From NCBI GenBank assembly GCA_036346265.1, contig CM070701.1, positions 3,534,001 to 3,598,000 on the forward strand: a stretch of DNA of 64,000 nt. The letters run 5' to 3'. This document shows positions 30,710 to 42,824 of this stretch, one piece after another. The position numbers were made by a program, and so were the translations under genes. The stretch's first letter is position 1; each line of letters opens with the position of its first letter. Under the pieces are notes generated by a model that worked only from the letters and a program-made list of their open reading frames with translations, was not told the origin of the DNA and made no database searches. The DNA is from Melocanna baccifera. Its lineage: Eukaryota > Streptophyta > Magnoliopsida > Poales > Poaceae.

Positions 30710-31457
30710 CGAAATGGGGAACTAGGAGGAAAGGAAACACGAATGTGGAAATTTATTTTTACTATTCATCTGAAGTTAATAACTGATGCGTTATTTTGTT
30801 TTATGGATGTAATCCTGGTTAGATTACTCATTCATATAATAAATCAAGATACCCAGGTGTTGTTGAGAACTGCAAGTCATTCTTGTACCTTTGAGCATAT
30901 TAATAAACATACTTTCTGCATATTTATAGTGTTTACACTATTTTTGCAAATTTTCAGGAGAAAACAAAAGGAGTAACTATCATTTTTAGACCAAAGGGCG
31001 CTAGGCCCCCAGTTCTAATAATTACACAAGAAACTGAAACAAAGTACAACTGTTGAATTACATCAAGCATAACAAAGAAGAACCAAAAAAGGGGGCCCTT
31101 CACACACCCCCAGAAATTCACCTCAAAAGCATAGCTAATAGGAGCAATGATGGAAACATCATGTAAGAAGTTTCTACTACCCAAATAAGCAGAGTAACTT
31201 CATCCACCCTGCTGGCTTGTTTGCTCATCATCAGCTTGTTCCACAGCTGCAAGGAAAGGACCAGTTTGAAGATCAATCCCATTGGGTCAGCCCGGTTTGC
31301 ATTCAAAAACCATATTACAATTAGTCCAAATTGCCGATGCTGTAGCTGTATAGCTGTTTCAATCTCATTGGGTCAGCCCGGTTTGCATTCAAAAACCATA
31401 TTACAATTAGTCCAAATTGCCGATGCTGTAGCTGTATAGCTGTTTCTTTTTAGCTTC
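30710..31457. other. F-box gene 3' flank and unassigned sequence
   Basis: The first 250 bp are AT-rich with several AATAAA-like signals (near 30838 and 30901) that could serve as poly(A) sites for the F-box gene. From about 30985 the composition changes; on the minus strand it reads 'gggggcctagcgccctttggtct' in reverse, like the 3' part of some transposon. I could not confirm this. It includes the 86-bp tandem duplication listed separately. Confidence 0.35.
31275..31446. repeat. 86-bp tandem duplication, two nearly identical copies
   Basis: The segment from AATCCCATTGGGTC to GCTGTATAGCTGTTTC is repeated immediately, with one visible difference (CCC versus CTC near the start). Such identity implies a recent duplication. 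Confidence 0.9.
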
Positions 31458-31961
31458 TTACTTCTCGAGTGAATGCTCCAAAAACAGATAAGAGAAACAG
31501 GAAAAGATTCCCATTCTGTAGCACCCTGAATTACTGTCAAACCAATGAGTTTGTTGGCTCTGGAAATCACCACGACAGAAATTGCAATATTCACCTACTG
31601 GCATTTTCAAATTAACCTCAGATAAAAATGCTATCGTGCATAAATAACCACAGGATAAACTTAATCTTGTGAGGTAACCGTGTTCCAACGCTTCCAGATA
31701 CACTGCATCTAGTGAGAATGAACCCCTCGATGCTTCAACAGCTTGTAAATAGATTTTGAGGTATACTATTATCGCCTTGAAGTTTCTAAGCCCAACCTGA
31801 TACTCTCTGCCATCTATGGGAGTAATATGAGTCACTTTATTCTGCCACTCGTAGCAAGCCTTAAGATTACACAGATCCAAAGTTCTGCAAAAATCAAGAT
31901 TCAGCTGCCATCCTGCAGTATCTTTAGCAAAAGTATCTTTTATATCCCCCTTATATATCAT
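31458..31961 (-). CDS. Unrecognised ORF, 167 residues
   Basis: Minus-strand ORF with an ATG start. It includes YLKIYLQAVEASRGSFSLDA, LEALEHGYLTRLSLSCGYL and a Cys-containing stretch EYCNFCRGDF. I do not recognise a family. Codon use and mixed composition are compatible with real coding sequence, and the frame might be one exon of a host gene or gene fragment moved by a transposon. No upstream exon, promoter or homologous neighbour is visible. Treat it as doubtful. Confidence 0.3.
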   Translation of the reverse strand: MIYKGDIKDTFAKDTAGWQLNLDFCRTLDLCNLKACYEWQNKVTHITPIDGREYQVGLRNFKAIIVYLKIYLQAVEASRGSFSLDAVYLEALEHGYLTRLSLSCGYLCTIAFLSEVNLKMPVGEYCNFCRGDFQSQQTHWFDSNSGCYRMGIFSCFSYLFLEHSLEK

Positions 31962-34081
31962 GAAAAGTTGACATGATAGTGTTTATGAAAACTTGAAATG
32001 AGGTTGAACTTCATTTCATGCTTCGAGTAAGTATTCCTTGGTAGTCTGGTATGTGATCAGGAAGCTTTCTGTACTGTCAAATGGGAACTCGTTTCTTTTT
32101 TTATATCAAATCTAATCAATCTCTTCTTTTTTGCTTATGACTTATAATCTCTTTTAAACAAACAGACGGACAACTTCTCTGCTGCTGTTTTTAAACGGCT
32201 TATCAGAACAATATTTTTGAAGCGACTTATCGGCATTCGGTTTATTCACACAAGCGCTCATGCTAGAATAAAAAATCATAAGCATAGCTGAAAAGAGCCC
32301 ATCCATTAATATCTGGGCTGCCCATCTTAAGCTTTCTTATTCGCCATGCGTATACATGAAAAATTATCATCAGTTAACTTTGTATCCTCTGTAGAAGGAA
32401 TGCTTTTGCAACGTAAATGAATACATTGTGTTGACCCTAACGAAATATCTATAACCTCCACTATATCAATGAAGTTAGTTACAAGATTTCTTGACACCTG
32501 ACGTACGAATGAGACTGCAGCATGAAAACATGCATTCTGAAATGGGAACTAACAACAAAATTGCAGGCATTCAACATGTTAGAAATAGGCCTAGAAGGCT
32601 CATTTTTTTAATTCTAAAGTATTTATGGTTCAGTACTATATTACTAAGATAAGGTGGAAGAGATTAATTTATAAGGTAAAGTCCATACCGCTCCTTGAAT
32701 TATAGATAGAATGGCATGAGGAGGGCTTTGGCTAATCACAAACGCGCGTTGGCATTTGCGTATTTTCGCATGAAAATCGTGTGATTTGTGATTTGCGACG
32801 CGTGACCATGCCATGATGTGGCGTGTCACTTGACAGACCAAGTTCTTTTTTTTTTGCTAAAACTTGCATCACTCTCTCTCTGTTTGAATGAATCATTCAA
32901 ACGTTTGAATTTGTTGCTTTATTGGGTTTGATGACAGGTAGTTACCAGTGGGTAAATGGCTGTTAAATATGTTAGTTACTAATGGGTAAATGATTGTTTT
33001 TAATCATGATAGTTATCGGTCTATCTACATATATGTCTGGAGACGTCAGAGTATGACCAAGAATCTTACTACCTCCGTCCTCTTCTTCCTGCGAATTTGT
33101 GTTGTTGTGCTGCGTCGCCTAAGCTTCATCGACTCTTTTTCCCGGCGTGCACCATGAAGAAAGGGAGCGGTATCTCTGAGTCATTGCTGCCGTGAAGACC
33201 TGTAGGGGGCGGTAATAAGGTTTCTAGGTAACGCACATCTATGCGACCGCTCACTTCACTACGTCATCTATGTTCTACACCGTATCGAGCCTGCGCTGCT
33301 TCCTATTTTTCATCAAGCCCAATATAAGTCGTTCGCGCATTCGATCGACTTCAATACTATATTGTTTATGTATTTTCTGAAGTACAATGAATAGTCTGCT
33401 ATTAGTTATGTATTCTACATCACTATTTTATTATATTTGTCTCTTAGTAATATTTGGAATTAAAATATTGTCTATATTTCCAACACAACATAGGAACTGA
33501 TTCAACGTAGTTATCTTCAATTGCTTGCATTTCTTTCAATGATATCTAAATATTTTGATTTTATCTTTTTTAAGAACTTGGTTCTTGGTAATTATTGCTG
33601 GATCCTTAGCTAGTTTTACTTATAGCCTACATAATACAATAACATTTTCATGCTGGAATAATGGATTTAGATATGAAAGAATGCACACCTTAAGGTAATG
33701 TAAGTGCGTTCTTGTTCCCTACTGTTCTCTTCGCCTATTTACATCTCCTCTTTGGCTCAAATGTACATCAATTTGCATTAAGATGCTGCTGCCATTTACA
33801 TTTCAAAAATGAAAAAGATGCTACTGCCATGAGTCGATTTGGAGAGGAAGGATGAGGAGTTCATCTTTTGGTTGTGAACTTGTGAAGAAGATAAATTATA
33901 GTAATCGTGAGATGGTTTTGTGATTGGTGATGTGTGATACTACTATGATGTGTTTATGTTGATTTGGGGTTTTTTTGCCTGGGCTGAGGCGGTTGCAACA
34001 ACCTTTGACTATGCCCCAGTTTGGAACAACTCCTATACCTACGTGCGTCCTACCAATGCATGAGCCTTTCCGGGATATATC
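31962..34081. other. Intergenic, no gene seen
   Basis: AT-rich DNA without a coding region I can support. Short frames are under 80 codons and without domains. Nothing was identified as a structured repeat or MITE with clear inverted termini. Confidence 0.5.
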
Positions 34082-34990
34082 TGTTGGGAAATAATGATAA
34101 TAGCCTCTCATGTAATCCACACAACCAATTAACAAAAGAACAATTAAGAGAGAACACTAGCGAACATCATCTTTATTATCATCAGATCTATTCTCCATGT
34201 ATATAGGCTTATCTATTTATAGTCAAAACCCCTCAGGGGTAGATTCGGTATTTGCCCACAATGTAACCTTTGAGGTTTCGTAACACTTCCCCTTGGACGA
34301 ATACCATGACATGCACATGCCTTATTAAAAGCTTCTCTTAAAAACCCAGTGGAAAAAGGGGGATGAAGAAAGAGTACATCGCATCTATTTCTCATATCGC
34401 ACTTGTTGTCTCATTAAAAACCTTCACGTGAGAGAACTTCAAAAAAACTCACAAAGGGGAAAATAGTACAACATTATATCTATATGATAATATAAGTCTT
34501 CCAATCTTAAATAAGGGCTATGGTTTAGGGGGAGAGTCTTCTAGTCTTAAATAAGGGCTATGGTTCAGGGGGTTTGCTCCCCCTGAACCTTGCAACTCGC
34601 TAAGTCATTTCATCCCTATGTCTTGCACACACTTCTAGAAACTAAAGGTTGGGATGTATTTTGTGAATATATAAACTAGATTATCACAAAACCTAGCCTT
34701 CAATATCTTTACCTCTCCGTCTTTCTAGAACTCTTGAGGATAAAAGAATTTAGGAGCAATATGCTTCATGATATTGCTTTTAATATATCCCATTTGCATC
34801 TGTGCCACACAAGCTACATTATCTTCATAGATAATAGTAGAGTTATCAGCTGTGTTTATGGCGTATGACTTCTTGATATGGCTAATCATTCGCCTGAGCT
34901 AAACACATTCTTATGAGGCTTCATACTATGATATGCATAACCTCGTTAAAAACTCCTTCCAAAAGCCCAGTAAAAAAAGAAATGGAGAAA
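34082..34990 (-). mobile_element. Ty1/copia 3' remnant (RNase H end plus LTR)
   Basis: On the minus strand, translation near 34830-34580 gives the end of a copia RNase H with frame breaks: QMGYIKSNIMKHIAPKF, DGEVKILKA and CVQDIGM. A purine tract of the GTTCAGGGGGAG type follows near 34580. The leftward end begins TGTTGGGAAATAATG on the plus strand, a plausible LTR terminus. Within it are the 'cccttggacgaatac' and 'tcattaaaaacc' stretches common in plant copia LTRs. There is no second LTR and no visible TSD, so it is a truncated fragment. Confidence 0.65.
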
Positions 34991-37900
34991 AGTGTAATAC
35001 CTCAGGACCCACATTACCTTGGAATGCCACTAAACCACACTACAGCTAGCCAATTTACTAGAAAATATAAACTGACAATAATTTCTAAACATGATAAGCT
35101 AAGCGAAAGCATGCTAACATAAAAGGTAATAGAACACTATCAATTAAAGAACAACCGCTAACAATCTTAACTAATTTAAGCGAACCACAATATAGCAATA
35201 TTAATTAAAACGATTAACAATGAGGAACATTGATGAATAATTAGAGGCTTCACATATTTAATACAGCATAATTCATCAGAGAGTGTGTGATAGTGATGTG
35301 CCGCTCTACCCTTCCCATGAATGCTCAAGGATCACCTGGAAGGGGGAAAAACAAGGATGAGATAAAAATCTCAGCAAACAAAATGTTTAACAAGCTAATC
35401 AAACTACATTGTTGTTATGCATCAATATTCATTTTCCACAATGACCATAAGTTTAGCCTTAACCATATTTACTACCAACAATAATAAAATATTAGCAAAT
35501 AAATCTTAATTGTCTACTTTATATCCTCAACCACTACCATTACCAATGACCGTAGGTATTAAAATATTTTACCTCACTATCTATATTATTTTTCACATCC
35601 ACAACTGCTATCAACAGTTACCATAAAAAACAGAAATCTTATGCCACAATCACAATCCCTACCATACTACAAGGGATGAACTCCATTCTACGACCACAGC
35701 CATATTTCTCATACCACAAAGACTCTCATTAGCCAATTCTGCATTACAACTATGAAGTTGCATTTGTTTGCAAAATAACTTCACCACAGTACATTACATA
35801 AATATGCAAATGATCTTTCCACAATGTAATGCATATGAATGCATATGATCCACTGCACCCTTACCCAACAAGGTAAGAGTGTGCATCATACTACGACAAT
35901 GTACGATGCTGTACCGGTACGATCGTGGCTATAAGCGGTGACATCCACAATGCAAATATCATGACATGTTATGAATGATATGATAATCATAAACCACAAG
36001 AATTTAACCATGTAGATCAACAACATAATCATCATGAATACTTCCTCATAATCCACATGTGTCTCATTAAGCACAATGCCAATGATTCATAAGATCATTA
36101 CCACATAACCCACATTCGGTTCACCAAGATCATAAGTAGTCGATCTATAGGGGATCCTACCACATATACCATAATATATTCATCAAGAATGACACTACCA
36201 CAATCACAAATATTCACTAAAAATAATACCACTTAAACCACAATATGTTCATAAAGAATACTACCCCACAACTATATTTGTTTCATCAAGAACAATACTA
36301 CATACTCACAATTAAATCATCAAGATCATAAAGTAGTTGAATTTTTAAAATATTACCACATGGATCACACTATGGAAGCATGTAACAATGACATAGCACC
36401 CTAAATTAAGAGAATTAATTAATGTGAATGTAGAATGATTAACGAGTTAAACGATAGCACAACTGCTACGTTTACTTGCCTCCACTGTTGAAGCGAAGCA
36501 ATCACGTGCGTTCAGGAGTAAAACCACCTATCCAAAAGTACCTCTTAGCACAATACAACAGCAATGAAAACGCGCCTTAAGAAGTAAAGATGTCGCTAAA
36601 CCTCAAAACCCCACAACATCCCTCTCCGCTTAACGATTCTATACTCTGCCTGTTGCAGCAGTGTTGCTTAATTTTTTTGTATCTTTAAGATTATTAAACC
36701 GTTTACTGAGAAAAATATATTTCTAGATTCCTCACTTAAATACCTTCACTTTTCATGTAGATCACATATTTTTATTTTGTTCCTAGCAAGGTGTAACTTA
36801 ATACACAAAACAAAGGACGTTTTCTATTCTGGCAATCTGGGCAGCCAGATTCTAACACATCCCAACCATAGTGTAAGTCTCTAAAAATTATGATTTTTAT
36901 ACAGTAGTTATATTATTTAATTCCCTACATTTTTCTCAATTGTGACCAAAAACATAAAAATCATCTACTACCCCTAAATCACACGTGAACAGCAATATAC
37001 CCCAATCTACACCCCTAACAGACAGCGAGGTTCCTGACCCTACTGCGCCTAAATCCCATGGCCAAAAATTCTAAAAACAATACAGAAGATGTGTCTCGTC
37101 GTCCTCTATGGTTTTCCTTTTGGGTAGACCCACAGGAAAAATCGTTTCGTGGGTCTAAACTACGCAAAAAGTAACGCTGCACGAATTGATCTACAGGCAG
37201 ACAGCAGGGATTCTCTAATCGGAGATTCTAATTGCTAATCCCCACCAATTCTAAGACTAAGAACCCTAATTACAGCAAAATTAGAGGGATTTGAGATGAG
37301 GAAGAGTTACCTAGGGGATCCCCTTGGGATCACCCCTCTTCTTCCTCCTCTTCCTCTTTCTCCCTTCCTTCTCTTCTCCTTCCTCTTCCTTGTTTTCTCC
37401 TTTGCATCCATGGGCAGCAGCATCATCAAAAATAAATAGACCTTGCTCCTAATCATAACTTGGATAAATAACCAACTCCTCTCTATGACCAAAAGACATG
37501 GATTCCAATATCTGGCAACTACATTCCCGGGTGATCTCCCTAAGATAACCATAAGTCCTGCTTAACCCATGGAACTTTCTTGATAAATATAAAATAATCA
37601 AGAAAAAGTTATAAATTGAAAGTTCAAGCCTTGTCAGTTCCCACTTGGCTATACCTATCCACCTTCGTTCATCACCACAGAAGGACCCTACAGGTGATCC
37701 TTTATCCAATTTCTTCCTGTTTCTTAAAATTTTTCCTCACAGTAAAGCTATCTAGTCCATACCTCACTTCACTCAAATCCGCTCCAACCATTTCTCTTTA
37801 CTCTCAATTATTAAGCAATATTAAATAAATTCAATTGAGTTGAACTGCACTTTTGTCGCTATTTGGATTTATTTGGGTTTTTCGTTTGTTACCGTATAAT

Positions 37901-38299
37901 AGAGCTGTAGTATCAAAAGGACGACAAGTTCAAGCAGGATCAGAGTACAAGTGGAGGAAGGACCAGGAGATCCAATACGACTGACTAAATAATCCGGCTT
38001 TGATCTAAGACAAGGCCGCGGTATACAAGCAAAGCAAGTCATCACTTTGATCATATTGATCCTATACTTTGAAAATTATGTTCTTTTAAATTATCAAAGT
38101 GCATGCTTAAATTCATTATGCAAATGTGTTTCGAAATGTAAGGTAATTACTGCCCATTTAATACTACCACTATTACTACGACACTCTTCACAACTCGAAT
38201 TTACTAATCCTTGTCACCCTAGGTATTAAATATATGATTACTAGTTAAAGTGATATTTAATGCCAAGCAAGTCCAAGTCTAAGGCATTAATTTGTCCTG
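34991..38299. other. Degenerate intergenic DNA, no gene
   Basis: The stretch opens with TGTAATACCTCAGGACC near 34994, which resembles the start of a long gypsy LTR. It contains A/C-rich imperfect repeats (36080-36380) and, near 37270-37420, the reverse of 'ggaagagg...ctaggtaactcttcctc', like the leader part of an opposite-strand LTR. I could not draw boundaries. No coding region. Confidence 0.4.
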
Positions 38300-39648
38300 C
38301 TCATTACTTCAAACATGTGAAATTATTTTTGGGTAGTCATTGGACGTAGATGACTGATATTTTGGTACAACTTATCTTTCTCAAAACCCTAAAACTTGCT
38401 TACCTATCTGAGCGGTTGGTAAGAGTGGTTGGTGTGGATGTAGCACGAGAATTTGTGGATTGTAGTAGGCACCGCTTGGACGAATTAAGGACTTAATCCT
38501 GTGTTGACCTCTCCATGTAAAACAGTGCAAACCACAAGCTGACAAAGTGTAGGCTTGGCTGAATAATTTAATAGACCCCCGAAGTTATCTCACAGGTCAG
38601 ACCGAAGAAAGAAGTGGGGGTGCAGGAGACCAAAGAAGGTTCTGCTTGAAGGGACACCAAGTAAAGGTGAAGTGTGAATAGGGCGGCGTTGTGGATGAAG
38701 TATCTAGCTGCACCAGCCGCTATGCATCACATCCCGCACAACCTATGAGCTCAACCCCATGGGGGTGAGATGCTTAGGGGAAAGGTATTGTAAAGGCCAC
38801 GTGACAATCTCTCAATCTATATGACCAAGGAATCACATAGGCCTGTCAGGCTGATTGACTCTTGTGGGTAAAGATGTACAACTCTGCAGAGTCTAAACTA
38901 TTCGAATAGTCGTGCCCACGGTCAAGGGCGGACATGGAATCTTCCTCGAGTTAGTTCTATTTAAAAAAACCTTTTGTGGGCGGGATAAAAACCTATTAGA
39001 GGGAGTTACTCTAGCTTTAGTTTTTCCTGGACGAACGTAATCCAGTGGTTATAAAATCTAGCATTGGTGGAGGTAACCATGCACTGTAAAAGGTGGATGT
39101 AGCCTGCGCTATTATTACTATTACATTCCCACAATCTCTTTTACAACTCATGTTTTGGTTAAAATTGCTAAGTCTCAGGAAATTTTACTTATTGTAATTG
39201 GAAATACTGCTTTAGCAACTAAAAGAACCTCAAGCCTTCCTTTCACAGCCTTGCATGTAGTATTATTGTTGCATTCGGTGTGGTGGCTTGTTGAGAACGA
39301 TTGTACTCACTTTTGCTTAAATATTACCATTCAGTCGGTCAGGAACAGAAGAAAGCTCTACAAAGGGTTGACAGAGCTGGTATCCAAGAAGGCCAAGGAC
39401 TAGGTCACAAAACCCCAGTTGGCTGCCTGTGGGCAAGTCTTGATGGTTCCACTTGTGTGAAGATTTTCGCTACTGTATTATCTGTTTTTAGCCCAATCGG
39501 CCCATGTGTAAGTTATTACTGTATAAATTACGCTTTCGCAAAATATGTTATTGATATACAGTGATGTATCTGTGAGCACTAGCTACTGATCTAGGGAATA
39601 GTGTAGAAATCACAGAGGAATTTGGAATGAATAATTCCGGTTCCAACA
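38300..39648 (+). mobile_element. 3' part of a decayed long gypsy LTR (G), Tekay-like
   Basis: The order of blocks matches the second half of the element C LTR: 'attgtaaaggc', 'aatcacataggcct', 'gtgggta...gatgtacaac', 'aaactattcgaatag', then 'cggtcaagggcgg' near 38790-38930. A 'gtactcac...' block follows near 39300 and the terminus TTCCGGTTCCAACA at 39648. The 5' boundary and the TSD were not found. The last 100 bp resemble the terminal part of LTR F in reverse. Confidence 0.55.
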
Positions 39649-41639
39649 GGTAAACTTTAATAGAACAACTTAGATCAAATATATTTATGGCATCTAGAAA
39701 AAAATTATCTAATGCATAATTTTACCCTAAAGCAAAAGATAATATGTGCTCTTCATAAGCAAGATTAAGCTTGACATGAATTGTATCTGTACTATTGATG
39801 CTACCCATGTTGGAAAATAACATCCAAATAAAGCTAAGGTATAATGAAGAGAATGCTACTAGTCTCCATATTGTTCACCGTATGCATATTCTTGCTTATG
39901 AATGCACCAGTTTATTAGTAATATACGGGTTACCTAAATTTAGTCTAGAGACAATATGGTGCAAGGTGGAGTGATACTCGTGTGCGGACTTTTAGTCCTA
40001 GAAACAAAAGTAGATCCTGCCAAAGTGCCTACAAGAACACCAGTACATTTTATAGATTTGGCCATCCTTTCAGAGAAGGCCCTTATGCCCAACGGATCAA
40101 TCTAAATCATATAGTCATTCTTCAGAGTAGAGTAAAGGCAATACCTCATAAACTACAAAGTTCTTACCTTTGAGCGTTAAAAGCATATAGCTCCATCAGT
40201 GTTTGATAGTGGTATGACTATATGATAATGAAATAAGCCTAGGTGATACAATTGCAGCCATTCGAGGTGAGCGAATATCCACTTAGTGATGCCAAAAGTC
40301 CAATAATATTCAAGCAATTTCCTACATGTTTACTGCTAGTAAACAATCTCAAGAACATGAAATGAGTGCAAATAGTAAGGATTTACGTTTATTTATTCAG
40401 TAGATAATTTATTATTTTCTAGATTTTTTCTAGCAATATTTGAGATTTTTTTGATAATTATTAAGGCGTTTAAGCAATTTTTAGAATTACAAACCCATTA
40501 AATAAATCTCCAAACACACAATGCTAGGAAATAAACCATAAAAAATATGATACTTCTAAGGTGTACTAAGTCTAAGGTTTCATAAATTTAAGAAAATACA
40601 TATACTTCAAGACCATGTTTTTAGGATTTTCTAGAATTTTCTAGTAATATTTAATGAATTTTACAAATTAATAAGCTATTTTTAGAATTACTAATAAGTA
40701 GAAACAAAATACTAAAGAAAATAAATCCAGAAAATATGATAATATCAAGTGCTAACAAGATTATAATAAAACTCATATAATCTAAGAACTAATTTCTTTT
40801 GAAAGAAATGAAGTCAGCTAGGCTCATACGCTATTTCGACAAACTTCAGGGTGAAAGTTTTATAGTATTATCTCATTATTAGCAAATTTTTATAATTTAC
40901 CAAAACTTAATGGGCTAATTTGCAAAATTGCTGGCCAGATATTTTCTTCCCTTTTTTGACCCCCTTTTTTTCCTCGGCCCCTCTTTTTTCCTTTTTTGGC
41001 CTCCCATGGGCCGACCTTATTTGGCCTACAAAGTCGGCCTTGTGGGCCTTCGGTTATTCACCACATTGGCTAGATGGCCCAATAGACTAGGGTCTAAAAA
41101 CCCTAACCATGGTCTCCCGAGCGGCGACCATCAAGAGGCGTGGAGGCTATGGCCTCGGGCGTAGGGCGGTGGTGGGCGCCTCAGGCGTGGGCGCGACAAC
41201 ACCTGGGGTAGGTTGAGTAATGGAGGGTGGCTCCGGGCACGAAGGTGGTGTCGGGCGCCTCAAGCATAGGTGTGGTGGTGGGCTCCGATGTGGCGAGCTG
41301 CCGAGGCGGCCAGTGGGTCAGCACGGAGGTGGCGGTCGATGGTCTCAGGTGCACATGCAAAGGCGACTATGGCTTCAAGCTGGTCGGGGTTTGGTGGCTG
41401 ACAAGCGGACAGTGCCTTCGGATGGTGTCGATGTGCTTTGGGTGGGTGGCGGCTTGACGGTTCTCAGGCGCGCTGGCAACTAATGAGTAGAGGTGGCAGT
41501 TCTCGGCTGGGAGAAGCCTAGGTGGCAGTAGCCATCTTCGATCAGCCATGATGGGCTCGACTGGCATCGCCGATATGGGAAAAACTGAGCGGCGGTGATT
41601 TCCACCTTAGTGCCAAATCCGAGCATAGAGGTCTCAATG
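39649..41639. other. Intergenic, AT-rich then GC-rich, no gene
   Basis: Roughly 40380-40920 is AT-rich with 'ttctagattttttctagcaat'-type text like the start of long gypsy LTRs. From 40930 it turns GC-rich with 'cccatgggccgac'. Plus-strand frames in the GC-rich part are Gly/Trp/Arg-rich and lack domains. Probably another eroded LTR. Confidence 0.4.
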
Positions 41640-42268
41640 CCATTGCAAGATTTAGATATTTTAAAAAAATCCTTTCTTTCAAAAAAATATTTTCTATAGA
41701 AAAATATCTAAATTTTAGTTGAAAATATTTTTCTAAGTCCAAAATAGCTTTAGGAACCTCTATGATTTTTTCTAAGATTTTTAGGATTTATTTGTAATTT
41801 ATTGTATTAATTTAAATCTAGAAAAAGAAAAACATTTTTAAAAATTAAAATATATTTCAATTAAATCTAAAATTATTTTATTTAATCTTTTCATGTTTCA
41901 AGAATTTTTTTTTGGGAATTTTCTTGAAATTGTTCTGAATTTTTTCTTTTCTCTCTTTTCTCTCTCCTCCATTCTCTAGTAACGTTTCGTGCGCAGAACA
42001 GAGCCGCCATGAACGCATTTTTGAAGCTTTCTTCAAACTTTCAAAACTTGAGATTTTCTCCACAATTTTTCAAGCAATCAAGTGCATTCAACTCCTCTCG
42101 TCACGACTCTTCCATTCCCGTATAAAAGAGAGCACCGGGAGCCCCTTCTCTCACTCATCCATCCCCGAAAATCTCAAGTCTCCACTTCCTTTCTTTTGGC
42201 TGCAATCGGAGTTTTTATTTCTCTGTCCAAACGCCGTTTCATGGCTTATTGCGCCTCGTCCAGTGGAG
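41640..42268 (+). mobile_element. LTR H, segment before insertion of F
   Basis: An AT-rich block (41640-41990) leads into a promoter-like sequence with TATAAAAGAG at 42121 and a pyrimidine-rich leader. At 42269 the sequence is cut by LTR F and appears to resume at 63808. Orientation plus from the TATA box. The start is not defined. Confidence 0.5.
42121..42130 (+). promoter_or_regulatory. TATA box of LTR H
   Basis: TATAAAAGAG followed about 30 bp downstream by a CTCTCACTC-type start region. Clear TATA-like element in a retrotransposon LTR context. Confidence 0.5.
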
Positions 42269-42370
42269 TGTCCGGACCCGGAACAACACTCCAAGTCCCT
42301 CTGTGTAAATCGTACTATCCTAGGAAAAGCTAGTGCACACAGGGTAAACAGTGATGTATATCACGCAAAA

Positions 42371-42824
42371 TCACCACAATTATATTAAGTAAATTTACGG
42401 CCTTATGGCCGAGTCTTACAATAAAATGGCACAAGGCCAACTAAAAATAAAAGCAGCGGAAAACATAAAGGTAGCAGCATAGCCCATCCAGCCTCCCACA
42501 GGCGAATGACTGTAAGACGCGTCCTATTTGCTGAAGTAGTTCTCACCGTCGTAATCGCCGTTGAAGTCTGGCAACAAATTTTAGCAAGGTGAGTAAATCA
42601 CCACAATTATATTAAGCAAATTTACGGCCTTATGGCCGAGTCTTACAATAAAATGGCACAAGGCCAACTAAAAATACAAGCAGCGGAAAACATAAAGGTA
42701 GCAGCATAGCCCATCCAGCCTCCCATAGGCGAATGATTGTAAGACGTGTCCTATTCCCTGAAGTAGTCCTCACCGTCGTAATCGCCGTCGAAGTCTGGCA
42801 ACAGATTTTAGCAAGGTGAGTACT
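42371..42824. repeat. 227-bp tandem duplication inside LTR F
   Basis: The segment from TCACCACAATTATATT to TTTTAGCAAGGTGAGT occurs twice head to tail with a 227-bp period and a handful of substitutions. It includes the 'ttacggccttatggccgagtc' block. Confidence 0.88.

Noticed and set aside
33694..33710. Start of LTR G at GGTAA-TGTAAGTGCG, matching GGTAA after 39648
   Set aside because: It would make an LTR of nearly 6 kb with an atypical start; the five-base match is probably chance.
34913..35484. Plus-strand frames of 65-69 codons as small genes
   Set aside because: No domain, AT-rich random-looking composition, adjoining a copia remnant.
41220..41483. Gly/Trp-rich plus-strand frames of 76-87 codons
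   Set aside because: Located in a GC-rich block between LTR-like AT-rich blocks, two phases open at once, no domain.
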